Source: Amphiduros pacificus (Eukaryota; Annelida; Polychaeta; Phyllodocida; Hesionidae). Taken from it: a DNA stretch of 64,000 bases. A program made the translations under genes and the position numbers. Shown one piece after another: positions 49,096-60,318 of the stretch. Below the pieces are notes generated by a model. It saw nothing but the letters and a program-made list of their open reading frames with translations. It had not been told where the DNA came from and ran no database searches. The DNA lies in assembly GCA_949316495.1 (NCBI GenBank), contig OX439004.1, positions 46,238,447 to 46,302,446 of the forward strand, read 5' to 3'. Every line of letters starts with the position of its first letter. The first letter of the stretch is position 1.

Positions 49096-50829
49096 CTAGA
49101 TCCAGCTTATGGTTGATGCGAGTGGGACTGGTGAGTTAGCCGGGGCTTTTGCTGTTTGTCCACATTCAAGCCAGTGGCAGAATGTGGTGAATGCTGCACT
49201 CCATCCTCCCATAACCCTCAGCAAATTCACAATCATTTGGAGCCTTTGTAAAGATGGTGTATCACCTCATTATTTTGTTAAAAAGGAAAGTTGAGAAGCA
49301 GTTGAAGTCAGTTTAATCTGACCTTTTGTTTAGCATCATCAACCCCTTCCTTTTTTAAAGGAATACTTGTTTTATCTAAGAATGAGACAAATATCATGTT
49401 TAATAGCTGAGACTGTCAGATCTAAGTTGCAAGGGAAAACATATCTGTCAAGCATATAAAAAAGTGTCTCATGTAAGTTTTTTTGCGATCTATCAAATGG
49501 CTAATAGGGAACGACAGCCTCAAGCTTCCAACTTATAGAGATTCACCATAATCATGATATGTTCCCAATACAAGGTCGATGCTAAATAACCCCAATGTAA
49601 TCCAATGTATAATTACAACCATGTCTCACTTGTGGTTGCTTGTCACATGCATGTTGCAGCTTTTCAACTTTGTGAGGCCAGTAAGACACGCGTTTAGTGT
49701 TTAATCCACAACCCTATCATGACACTACCAGGCCACGTCAATAAGCAGTTTACCATATTGTATAATATGGAAAGGACCTGAACACATTTCAAGATTGCCC
49801 TGACTCTGGCAATACAAACTGATATATTTGCACTTCCTATCTGAAGTTTTCATGAGATTTATAATTGTACATCTTCAAATAATGGAATACGTGTTTATTC
49901 ATTAATATATATATAATTTAACAACCTATGTGTGAAAACTAATGCTGATACCTTTCTGGAAACCTGCTACTTTCAACAGCACAATATTATTTTTTCTCAA
50001 AGAAATATTTCTTGTTTATCCAATCCCGAACAAAATCCCCTGGCCAAGCAAAAATCAAACCTTTGCCAATTGCCTGCCAGCTTCAGAGAAAAACATCTTA
50101 TTGCTCGGCCACCTTCAAAATAATGTCAACAAGATGAAGGCGATATGTCAACTTCACAAATCTTATACAACTCCTTTGCAGCTTCATATTCATAAATATA
50201 AGTGCAACAATATTTCCGAAAATTGTTGTTTCAGGGGTCCACGAAATTGTTTATAGCAAGTGAACCAAACAGGTATCAGAAAGGTACCATAATTAGTTTC
50301 AACACTTAAGTTGTTCAATATATTTAAATATACATGTCATCTTATGTTTGGCTCACTTGCGATGTGGACGATGTTTTGGAACATAGCTTTGCCATGGAAG
50401 GGTGCCAAACGTGAAGCTTAAAAAATGTGAGCCATGTAATGATTGCAGATCCTTATATCAATATAAAGGTAAGAGAAAATAAACAGATGTTTGGAGGGAA
50501 ATAAATGGAACAGAGTGGGCGTATGTTTTGCTTTCAATTTCTGTTCATCATGATTGTTACAGTAGCCTGCGGAATTGGACAACCCTTACTTCCTGACAAT
50601 GTTGTATAATATGTTCCTGCATAATAAGACAAAGAAATGCAGCGAATATGCCATATATATACTGAAAACATATCTTTTCCAGAGACATGTAAACGTGTAA
50701 AAGGTTTTAACTATTACTAAAACTATTACCAAAAACATCCTTTGTTAGTACTGTAAAAATTGAAAAACTGGCCAGTAGCAATCTAGACCTAAAATGCCTG
50801 GCCAATCATTGACAAAAAGTATTCCTTTT
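49096..50829. other. No recognised feature
   Basis: Overlapping plus frames at 49932-50256 (63 and 104 codons) have no recognisable motif. The rest is AT-rich. Confidence 0.4.
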
Positions 50830-51544
50830 TAACAAATACCTTGACATCTTCAGAAGCAACAACTCAAAATCCTGCAACCGCAACCAAAGTAATAACTCTA
50901 CAAACGATTATATCTATTAAAACGTCTTCACAAGCTCCCTCCACATTATCCAGTAATAAAACATAATAAATAACAATAGACTGGTACATTAATCTGACAA
51001 AATAGAAACCGAAGATCAAAGGAAAAGAAAATAGATACGACAAATCCTAATACAGGAAGGATAGATATGATCTTCCCAATGTACATTTCACTCCTGTTCA
51101 CTCAAAACATAATCATAAACTTAACAAATTATAATGTTAAATCATATATTGATTCTCATTATTCTTAATATGGCTATCAGTAATACAATGGAATTGTAGA
51201 GGATTTGAGGCAAACAGGTCAGAACTGGAGTTATTAGCCCAAACATATAATGCATCAGTAATTTGTTTACAAGAAACTAAATTCAAAGAAAATTCCACAA
51301 CATTTAAGGGATAAGTGACATAAAATAAATTTGGTTCAATGACACAATAGACCAACCACATGTGCGGAGTTTTTATATTAATTTTTGTTGAATCATGCAT
51401 TCCCCAATGCAAAGTAACATTAAATTTACAAGCTTCTACTCTCAGGGTTAGCTTATAATACACTACAATATGGTCAGTATATTTATCACCAAGTGAACCA
51501 ATCAATATTACAGATTTCCACATAAGCATGGAACCTAGATTGAT
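50830..51544 (+). mobile_element. LINE family A, ORF1 end and endonuclease (copy A5)
   Basis: ORF1's polar C-terminus (TEDQRKRK-type stretch around 51010-51040) is followed at 51172 by the ORF2 start. In a broken frame the apurinic-type endonuclease reads VIQWNCRGFEANRSELELLA and VICLQETKFKE, the Q/N and E catalytic-site motifs of LINE endonucleases. Later come LQASTLRVSL and SVYLSPSEPINITDFH. The text then changes to a different LINE family at about 51545. A 195-codon minus frame over this part is a shadow. Confidence 0.8.
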
Positions 51545-52462
51545 AATGTATTTTGTAAATTTTTTGATAAAGCCATTAATGCTGAAGCTGGTATAATAAT
51601 CAATAAATTGTCTCATCATCAACCATATTTCATTTTGCTTAATAATCTTACACATATTATAAAGGTATGCAGGTATATGAAAATTTATAAAAATGATGCA
51701 ACATCCATGAATGATTTTGAACAAGAAATTGTCAACTCAAATAAATTAAAACAATTGAATAGTGACTGCAATCAAGATCCAAATACTAATTACGATTTAC
51801 TGCATGAAGTCATACAGGAATGCAAAAATAAACATATTCCACACAAGACAGTTAAATTTGATAAATATAAATATAAAAAGAGGAACTGGGTTACCAATCA
51901 TCATGATAAGATATACAAAAAACAAAAGGGAATATTATGCAGAACTCTCAATAAGTTTAAAGATGACATTAGGTTAACCTGGAAAACTTAACAATATTCT
52001 AAATAAAAAAAGAAAAATAATTTCCCAACCTCATTTATTAATAATGAAGAAATTATTAGTAATAAATTAGAAATTGCTGATAAATTATTCATCAATATTT
52101 GTCCTAAATTAGCATCTAAAATATGTCTTCCAGAAAATAAAAAATTCAAAAACCATTTGAACACTAAAATCAAAAATAGATTTAAATTTGATCTGATAAG
52201 TGAAGAAAATTTTTTGAAAATTATCAATGATCTTAAACTTAAAACCAGTTCTGGCTTTGACAGAAAATCAACTAAATTATTGAAAACAATAAAAAATGCA
52301 GTTATAAAACCTATTACTTTAATTATCAATCAAATGCTTAGTGCTGGAATCTTTCCAGATAAATTAAAAATAGCAAATATTTTACCATTGTATAAAAAGG
52401 ATGACGATAAAGTTTTCAACAATTCTAGGCCAATTAATATCTTTACTGCCTGCAATATCTAA
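51545..52462 (+). mobile_element. LINE family B, endonuclease end and reverse transcriptase start
   Basis: LSHHQPYFILLNN (the SDHxP-like end of the endonuclease), the linker DPNTNYDLLHEVIQECKNKH then IPHKTVKFDKYKYKKRNWV, FKDDIRLTWKT, and the first RT blocks SSGFDRKSTKLLKTIKNAV and GIFPDKLKIANILPLYKKDD. This is a Jockey/CR1-like style, distinct from family A. The continuation (AISKIFEKVIYRQ) is found inverted at 52836-52879. Confidence 0.8.
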
Positions 52463-52463
52463 G

Positions 52464-52833
52464 GGCCACGGGCCGTGGCACAGTTGGTTAGTAGACTATG
52501 CAGTCCAAAGCTATATTAGGACTATCAAGGACGTCTCGTTGTGCAGCGGGCGAAGATTGTCACTATTTTGGAGGGGATTAATCTGATTGATTGACATAAA
52601 TATAGAACAGGGAAACCCTAAACAACAACCCATATTTCAAGTGACGTATGACCGGAATTCCGGGCACGGCATACGGGCACCTGCGAGGTGGATTACTGTC
52701 CATATATATGGACATGTTATTAGTGTCTAGTTGGTTAGAGCGCCAGCTTAGCACCAGTTCCTCTGTGGTGATCCAAAGGTCATGGGTTCGAACCCCGGCC
52801 GTGCCGAGTTAGAACTCATGATACAATTTCCCA
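52464..52833 (+). mobile_element. SINE S1 head, split by a 237-bp insertion, inside LINE family B
   Basis: The head starts after GCAATATCTAAG (52452-52463) as GGCCACGGGCCGTGGCACAG, breaks at 52491, and resumes at 52729 with GAGCGCC...GGTTCGAACCCC up to TTTCCCA. AGTTGGTTAG is present on both sides of the break (52482-52491 and 52729-52738). The body and tail are found in the opposite orientation at 52880-53030. Confidence 0.85.
52492..52728. mobile_element. 237-bp insertion with 10-bp target duplication inside the SINE
   Basis: It interrupts the SINE A-box region exactly and duplicates AGTTGGTTAG. It has no coding frame. It is locally GC-richer (CCGGAATTCCGGGCACGGCA). Ends are TAGACTATGCAG and ATTAGTGTCT; only a weak inverted similarity (AGAC...GTCT) is seen. 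A 9-10 bp duplication would fit a Mutator-like MITE, but the class is a guess. Confidence 0.65.
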
Positions 52834-53030
52834 TTATTTATTGTCTATAAATAACTTTCTCAAAGATCTTAGATATTGCTTTGTTTGTTTGGAGTTTTTA
52901 CATCACTTTCGACATTATTTCAGTCATTTCGTGATGAGACCTACTTGTAACAGATATAGTGCTGCCACACTGAATTGTCATGTCGCAGGTCCTTGACATG
53001 ACAACCCGCCCGGTCACAGATTTACAAGGA
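52834..53030 (-). mobile_element. Inverted block: SINE S1 tail plus adjoining LINE family B sequence
   Basis: Read on the minus strand this gives the SINE body from TCCTTGTAAATCTGTGACCG through the (CAAA)n tail, the second target copy GCAATATCTAAG (52868-52879), and then LINE RT sequence coding AISKIFEKVIYRQ. This is the natural order for the 3' half of the SINE and its flank, so the block was inverted after SINE insertion. About 40 bp of SINE body was lost at the breakpoint. Confidence 0.85.
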
Positions 53031-53480
53031 AAAGTTTATATCAGCATCTCCAAAGAATATATCAGTCATTATGCAAAACATTACTCGGAATCTAAAGAAA
53101 ATTTCATTCATAAACAAAATTTTATACAGTATGTACATATACCCATCATTTCTATATAGCAATAAAGAGTATTTTACCACAATATAATATTTGTTCTGTT
53201 CGAAATATGGATTTTATATATTAAAAACAGGAGAAAAATTAATTTGGAGATATGAAATTAAAACATTGTCCTTAAATCTCTTTAAAAAATATTTTGTATT
53301 TTCAATATAGCAAAAAGAATTGATGAAAAATTGCAAAAATCGCTTCACAGCTGATGAGAAGCAGCCAGACAAAAATCCACAAAGGGTAGACAAGTTATTC
53401 ATTTATCCTGTGGAATACTGTATATACAAGCCAAAATCAGTGTATATCAGAAATCTACCACTGAAGAGATAAAATAGGTC
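53031..53480. other. No recognised feature
   Basis: AT-rich sequence between the inverted block and another LINE fragment. It may be further decayed LINE sequence, but no motif was secure. Confidence 0.35.
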
Positions 53481-53700
53481 GAAACCAGTTTGGTCATTTT
53501 TTACAAACACTCTTCAAATCAGAAGGGCTCGTCTACGTAGAACATTCTTAGCCAATTGTATCAATCACAACATCAGATTTGAAAATTGCTTTGGATAAAT
53601 CTCATGATACTGCTTCCGGACCTGATCAAATTCAATATCAAATCCTAAAACACATTCCTGACCATCACTTGGGCATCTTTTAGATATTTTTTATTAAGAT
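53481..53700 (+). mobile_element. LINE family A reverse transcriptase fragment (copy A7)
   Basis: LKIALDKSHDTASGPDQIQY followed by QILKHIPDHH matches the same stretch in the minus-strand copy at 61700-62490 (IAFDKSHDTAPGSDQIHYKI). It is the start of the RT domain. It may be the resumption of copy A5 after family B sequence was inserted. Confidence 0.75.
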
Positions 53701-54669
53701 TTAATTACTAACGATTAACGATGCAGTAAATTGAAAGCAAATTTACTGTAACAACTATTTACAATGTAGTCAAACTGTTCAGGTGTGCTGCCCCAAACCG
53801 TGTGTATGCTAATTGATCTTACATATACAAGTGTTTGAAGGTAGAACGATTCAAATTAAATGATCTTATCATGATTCGTATCAAAAGCGTATTAATATAT
53901 TGGGTGGAATGTTTCTTTTAATAATTTTTATATCATCGTAGTTCCACAATTTAAGACGTTGATGTTTGTTATGGGACTGGGACGATCTAATTGAATATGA
54001 ATTTGATATGATAGTATTAATGACAATACCTCATCCAGCTAAGAAATTATAAAAATTAAGATAATTAACACTGCTAAATACTGCTAAACTTCTTTACTGC
54101 TCATGTGACTGTCATTGTGCATACAATAATTAATAAATTTGAATTTAAGCTGATAACTCCGGGAATGGAATATCTAAAAATCTGATATTGTAAAGAGTAT
54201 AATTTCCCTTCACAAGATTAGAAAACACAGAATGGTTTTATTACGTTCCTGATCCAAAATCACCCCCAGTTGGTCGCCATATTTTCCCCTTCTCTCCTTT
54301 TATTTCATCCGGGTGTTGTCAATATCGAAGACGGATGTGTTGGCAATTTGCAATCCCTGTAGTCATCTAGTCCCTGTGACAAGTGCCTTCTCAAAAGAGA
54401 AGAAGGATTTAGATGTACAATTCTTTTTTGTCTGCCACATACAAATGTTTGCGAAAGTGTTTATTGATAAAAGCAATGTTATGTCGGCTATTTGATTCTC
54501 CAGATAACAACAAACTTTGGTCAATTTCCTCCAAGGAGGCAACATGCACCACGTGGTGCGTGAAGAGGGTCCATCAATTCGATTTAATCCCAGTGAAGAC
54601 TTCTTGTTTCTGGAATGTGTGCCTGCTGTCCAGGATGGACAGACGAGAAACTATGATCTAACAGTAATA
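53701..54669. other. No recognised gene; one weak exon-like frame
   Basis: 54517-54663 gives a plus frame with HHVVREEGPSIRFNPSEDFL and FLECVPAVQDGQTRNYDL. It looks more protein-like than its surroundings but was not recognised and has no clear splice sites. Confidence 0.3.
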
Positions 54670-55258
54670 TCAAACATAAAAACCAAAGTCTATATCAAAA
54701 TAAACTGTCTAAAGGCACATAGAAACCAACTGTCTGCGTTGATACCAACCGCTTACATTGATACCAACTGCAAGGATTTAAATCAACAATCTACATAAAT
54801 ACTATCTGTATTGAGACTGACTGCATGAAACCAAAGGTCTGCATTGAGACAAATCTGAATCGAACTAACTTTCTGTTTGAAACTATAAGTCAAGATTGAA
54901 ACTAACTTTTTGCACTGGAACAAACTGCGTTAAACTAACTCTTTGCATTGAAACGAACTTTTTGCATTAAAACTAACGTTCTATATCAAAACCAGCAGCT
55001 TTTATTGATACAACGTCTGACTGTCTGCATTAAACAAACGGTTTGTATTGAAATCAACAGTTTACATTGAATCCACCAGTTAACATTGAACACAACAGTT
55101 AATATTGAAAGTTACTATCTGAGTTAAAACTGTCTGCATTGATATCAACTGTCTGCATTGAAAAAAAAGTCTTCATTTAAAACCAGTTGTCTACATTTAA
55201 AACCAGTTGTCTACATTTAAAACCAGTTGTCTACATTTGAAACCAGTTGTCTACTTGG
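54670..55258. repeat. Old minisatellite, ~21-bp period, freshest at its right end
   Basis: Words such as ACTGTCTGCATTGA and CCAAC recur at about 21-bp spacing with heavy divergence. The last four units (AAAACCAGTTGTCTACATTT, 55174-55258) are nearly identical. This is typical of an ancient array with recent expansion at one edge. Confidence 0.75.
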
Positions 55259-55330
55259 ACACCAGCGGTTTTGTGTCTATTTTCATCACTGCTTCCTGCA
55301 GAGTATCCGTCTATGAGCAGAATCAAGAGG

Positions 55331-55471
55331 ATGAATCTGTTGCTTTTAATTTGTTCTCCATGTTGGTTTGCATTATTCATGGCAGCGGTTTGTGTGGTGT
55401 GCGCGGCGGTGGCGCGGCGGAGGCGCCGTATAATGCTGCTGGCAAGGTGGCACGATCCTGCCACATGTTAG
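55331..55471 (+). CDS. Possible 46-aa single-span membrane microprotein (unproven)
   Basis: From the ATG at 55331 the frame reads MNLLLLICSPCWFALFMAAV, then CVVCAAVA and RRRRRIML, ending WHDPATC. It is one hydrophobic span followed by a polybasic stop-transfer run. The open frame extends upstream to 55247. The arginine codons come from a CpG-rich patch (55388-55430) that is unusual here, and an overlapping 138-codon frame runs through the same DNA. It could be an exon or chance. Confidence 0.15.
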   Translation: MNLLLLICSPCWFALFMAAVCVVCAAVARRRRRIMLLARWHDPATC

Positions 55472-56980
55472 TCACCAGACACTGTCTCACCCTCGCACTA
55501 ACCAACAACTTCTCCAGGCAACACCACAGAACTGGAAACTCTGCAAACTCTTCTGAGTCCATCTATGCTCTAATGACTGGATTTGTATTGAGGTTGAGCA
55601 GTTTTACAGAAGTGAAATACTAAATCTGACCCGACTCTAACTTTGTAACGTCAACAACCAGAGGACATTTCGCATGTGCGCTCCTTGCTTGTACAAGGAG
55701 TCGGTGTTGACACCATACTAGATTAGCTTTTGGACTGTATTGATGTGTGGAAGTGAAGTGTTAAATGTCGAAAACTGAAATACTAACAGTATTCCCGGAC
55801 TTCACCAAATTAAGTTCCACATCAAAGGACTGCAGTCAAAAGGTATGTGGCATTGATTTAGGCGTTCTTTAAGGCGCCATGGTGTCCGTGATACAACAAC
55901 CTTTCTTATTCCCTGATCAAATGTACATATATCTCTAGCATGGAGGACCTGACAACCTCTCCTACTAACATTTAATCTGTGATAGCAATATATCAAGAGA
56001 CACAATGATAGACATGGGCATGGTGACATTGTCTATGGTAATAAATTATTTTGCGAAACTGAATGATAAGATGACACTGAATTTTAAACACTTTGATTTT
56101 ATGAAAGAAATTAATTAATATATGGCGCAACATTTATGGTAAACTATATCTCAGCATTGTATATCGTGAACACTCTTTATTAGTTATTTTATCTGGTATA
56201 ACTGAATGATAAAGTGACGTTAAACTTTAGAAACCTACATGACGACACTATATGACAGCAACTCAGAGTTGCAACCTAAATGTCAACACCCAATGACAGC
56301 AACGGTTATGCAATTAGCCAATGAAGGCCACTTAAATTGAAATCCTAATTGATCGAAAGTCATATTTTACACGCTAGACGCATTGTTATTACCCATATTA
56401 GCCATGCGCTCATGGTATGAAAAAGTCCACGAAGTGAGGGTGAGGGTTATTTTGTTTTATCTGGAGAGGTTTAATATATATATATATTTGACATGAATAT
56501 ATAGAATGTGAACCAACATATAAAAGTGAATGTACGCATTGTAATATACATAATGGTAGAGTTGTATGGGTAAATAAAATAAAATTTATTGGCAACTAGA
56601 ATTGTTTGAAGCGTCTCGTGGAAATTGTACACTCCTTGTTGTTGAAATATATAGCCTTTCATTTGTAGTATATAGCTGCTTTGATATCACAGCCTGAAAA
56701 TACTAGAAATAGAGTAGACAGGTTGATCAATGGGGCTTACCACGTCTGCGTGTGTTATGTATAGTATGATGTAATATATAGTTATAGTATCTCTCAAATA
56801 TGAAACACTAAGTTAAACATGCCTTCATGTTAGAATTGAGACATGCAAAGAATTCGTTTTGATTTGTTTGCACTATTTTAGGTTATATCAGATCAGATAG
56901 AGGCCTGTCACTTGGATTCAATGCCCTACTCGTTTCGATGAGTAACTCGGGATATTTCCTTTACTTATTCATATAGACAT
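55472..56980. other. No recognised feature
   Basis: AT-rich non-coding sequence with a short (AT)n at 56474-56487. Confidence 0.4.
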
Positions 56981-56984
56981 TATA

Positions 56985-57135
56985 ACACAAACCATCGTCT
57001 TTGACAACCAGTCCAGGATCACTGGCTGGAATGAGAAACTCAGCATTACCGAAGTATTTGTCCCAACCGGGATTCAAACTCCGGAACTTAAGCATGGAAA
57101 ACATACGTCTCACCAACTGAGCCACGTCCCGCGCT
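56985..57135 (-). mobile_element. tRNA-derived SINE of a second family (S2), partial
   Basis: On the minus strand the head is GCGGGACGTGGCTCAGTTGG (canonical A box TGGCTCAGTTGG), followed 35 bp later by a B box AGTTTGAATCCCGG. The body after the head is unlike S1. It ends without a visible tail. Confidence 0.65.
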
Positions 57136-57197
57136 CTACGTTTTTATCCAGTCTCATTAGATTGGTTAAGTATAAGATATGATTGTCTCAGCGCTTT

Positions 57198-57463
57198 TGT
57201 TTGAGGTTTTATGTCACCTTCAACATTATTTCAGTTATTTTATGACGAGACCTACTTGTCGTGGGGCCTTATGATATGACAGTCCACCAAATTACAGATT
57301 TACAAGGACAACGAATCAACCCTTCAGGCACAGCTTCAGCTCATACGAGAAAATGTAACATGAATTCAATGCCGACATGGCTGGGAATCAAACACACGAC
57401 CTTGGGTCATCATAAAGGATCTTATGCTTGCGCTCTAACCGACTGCGTCAAGGCTCGTGATTC
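57198..57463 (-). mobile_element. SINE S1, decayed (antisense), 11-bp target duplication
   Basis: CTCAGCGCTTT flanks it at 57187-57197 and 57464-57474. The tail and body order is that of S1, with deletions (266 bp left). The B box is mutated. It lies about 60 bp from the S2 copy in the same orientation. Confidence 0.85.
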
Positions 57464-57474
57464 CTCAGCGCTTT

Positions 57475-59096
57475 AACTAAAGTAAAGCTTTATCATTATA
57501 GTATCAAGATGAAATATTATTGATCTTCATACATGAGCCAAAGTCAGATTAACTTCTATCATTTTATGCAGTACACATGTTTCATCTGCCAGGGCCATGT
57601 GGTTAACAATTCATCAGTACTCCGTGCCATGTTGAGGGCCAAGTGGTGAGTGGAATCTGAGGGGTCCATGCTAATTACATACGGCTGGTTAGTTAGGCAG
57701 TTCATTCAGGTGTTGTCAGTGCTGGTGTGAACACGAGAGAGTACTGCGCTAATATACTCCACCGCATATTTTGTATGGACTAATATTTGATGTTCCACGG
57801 ACCAAAAGTCCTCAGCGGCAATTGTGGAGCATGAGGATTGGCGGTGACGTGGTGTGACAGAATATGGTCTGTCTCTCTATCAGACCTATCAATAGCGTGA
57901 GCAGACACCTCGCTCTCACTCAATATCATTGCTCAGGCGCTGGACCAACCCTGCTTTCAATACCGCTATATTTATTTCGACATATTGATCAACTAAACAA
58001 CTACTATCATAACTTATGTCTATCTTTGCATAGCACAGGTTCATGTGATGTAGCAGTATGGTTAATTAACACTATTAAAATATTATCAAAATAGGATTCA
58101 TTTAATTCCAAATAGGAGTGTTTTACAACAATCAAATGAAATTATTTATTTAATATATGACCATATCAGTATTATTAATTAATATACTTTAATACTGACG
58201 AAAGTTTTAAATAATTGTGTTTCTCTTTCAATAGAAAGGATGATTAAATATGAGACTTTCATTTCCATGACGGGGAACTCACATGTTTCCCGTTTCCCTC
58301 CCGCTTTATGAATATGAAACAGAGTTTACTTTAGAATGTGGCTCATTTTGATTCCCAGGTCCTGCCATTATGATGCAGGGCTTCATATTTAACATCATAT
58401 TGGTAATTATATTATTCCTTGCTTTGCGTGGCTGATTGTAAAGATATGTTTAATATGCGGAGTGACGATGGTACTGGTTGAATTACTTATACGTCACGTT
58501 TGAGCCTATTTGTACCCATGTTGGCCATGAGGTCATATAACTTGTATTCTTTGATATATAATATCTGACGCCTTAGTTTTATGGCACATTTCGTTTCACC
58601 AATTAGGGCTTTGCGAACAATATTTGAGCATGCCAAAACCATTTGACGTCAATTTAATATATCAATATATATATATATATATTATTCATGTCTCCTGAAC
58701 GAGAATCAAACTTTGCGCATTCCTTGAAATTAGACATTTTCCTCAGCTTTCATAATTCCAGAGTACTCAATAAAGAAGCCGACAATCGGTAGCATGCAAC
58801 CTCAGCACCACGTGTTCTACAGCGAATATACTAACAGGGAAACTAGACCTCTTGTGTGAAGCCATTCATGAAGGCATTCTCCATTATGTAATCAGTGCAT
58901 GCACTATTATGTAAACGTCCATTTCCTGTCTATTTCATGCTCAACTTCACTGAGGCTACAACAACAGCACCTTTATAACAATAAATAACACTGAGAATGG
59001 AAGCATTGGGTTATCACTGGGATATTATGTAAGGTTCCTCAATGTTGACATTCGTAACCATGTGTTACCTAGCCTGATCAGTGATCAGGCCGTGTG
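57475..59096. other. No recognised feature
   Basis: AT-rich; a short (AT)n lies at 58660-58682. A 76-codon frame at 57864-58094 has no motif. Confidence 0.4.
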
Positions 59097-60318
59097 ATTA
59101 GTAGGGTGCATGTAGTCCCTGACTGTAGCATATAGTGGGGTGCATGTAGTCCCTGCAGTGCAGCATATAGTGGGGTGCATGCAGTCACTGCAGTGTAGTA
59201 TATAGAGGGATGCATATAGTCCCTGCAGTGTAGCATATAGTGGGGTGCATGAAGTCCCTGCAGTGTAGCATATAGTGGGGTGCATGTAGTCCCTGACTGT
59301 AGCATATAGTGGGGTGCATGTAGTCCCTGACTGTAGCATATAGTGGGGTGCATGTAGTCCCTGACTGTAGCATATAGTGGGGTGCATGAAGTCCCTGCAG
59401 TGTGGCATATAGTGGGGTGCATATAGTCCCTGCAGTGTAGCATATAGTGGGGTGCATGTAGTACCTGCAGTGTGGCATATAGTGGGGTGCATGTAGTCCC
59501 TGACTGTAGCATATAGTGGGGTGCATGTAGTCCCTGCAGTGTAGCATATAGTGGGGTGCATATAGTCCCTGACTGTAGCATATAGTGGGGTGCATATAGT
59601 CCCTGCAGTGCAGCATATAGTGGGGTGCATATAGTCCCTGCAGTGTAGCATATAGTGGGGTGCATGTAGTACCTGCAGTGTAGCATATAATGGGGTGCAT
59701 GTAGTACCTGCAGTGTGGCATATAGTGGGGTGCATGTAGTCCCTGACTGTAGCATATAGTGGGGTGCATGTAGTCCCTGCAGTGTGGCATATAGTGGGGT
59801 GCATGTAGTCCCTGACTGTAGCATATAGTGGGGTGCATATAGTCCCTGCAGTGTAGCATATAGTGGGGTGCATGTAGTACCTGCAGTGTGGCATATAGTG
59901 GGGTGCATGTAGTCCCTGACTGTAGCATATAGTGGGGTGCATATAGTCCCTGCAGTGTAGCATATAGTGGGGTGCATGTAGTACCTGCAGTGTGGCATAT
60001 AGTGGGGTGCATGTAGTCCCTGACTGTAGCATATAGTGGGGTGCATATAGTCCCTGCAGTGTAGCATATAGTGGGGTGCATGTAGTACCTGCAGTGTGGC
60101 ATATAGTGGGGTGCATGTAGTCCCTGACTGTAGCATATAGTGGGGTGCATGTAGTCCCTGCAGTGTAGCATATAGTGGGGTGCATATAGTCCCTGCAGTG
60201 CAGCATATAGTGGGGTGCATATAGTCCCTGCAGTGTAGCATATAGTGGGGTGCATGTAGTACCTGCAGTGTAGCATATAATGGGGTGCATGTAGTCCCTG
60301 CAGTGTTGCATGTAATGG
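59097..60318. repeat. 35-bp satellite, ~35 copies, with 104-bp higher-order unit
   Basis: Monomer CATATAGTGGGGTGCATGTA plus GTCCCTGCAGTGTAG (35 bp), with a 34-bp variant ending CTGACTGTAG and a GTACCTG variant. GTACCTGCAG recurs at 59877, 59981 and 60085, exactly 104 bp apart, so three monomers (34+35+35) form a higher-order unit. A block near 59605-59700 recurs 590 bp on. No minus-strand frame of the monomer contains a stop, so three overlapping frames of 400-424 codons (59078-60387) run across it. They are repeat artefacts unless shown otherwise. Confidence 0.95.

Noticed and set aside
51137-51724. 195-codon minus-strand frame
   Set aside because: It lies opposite recognisable LINE endonuclease sequence on the plus strand and has no motif of its own.
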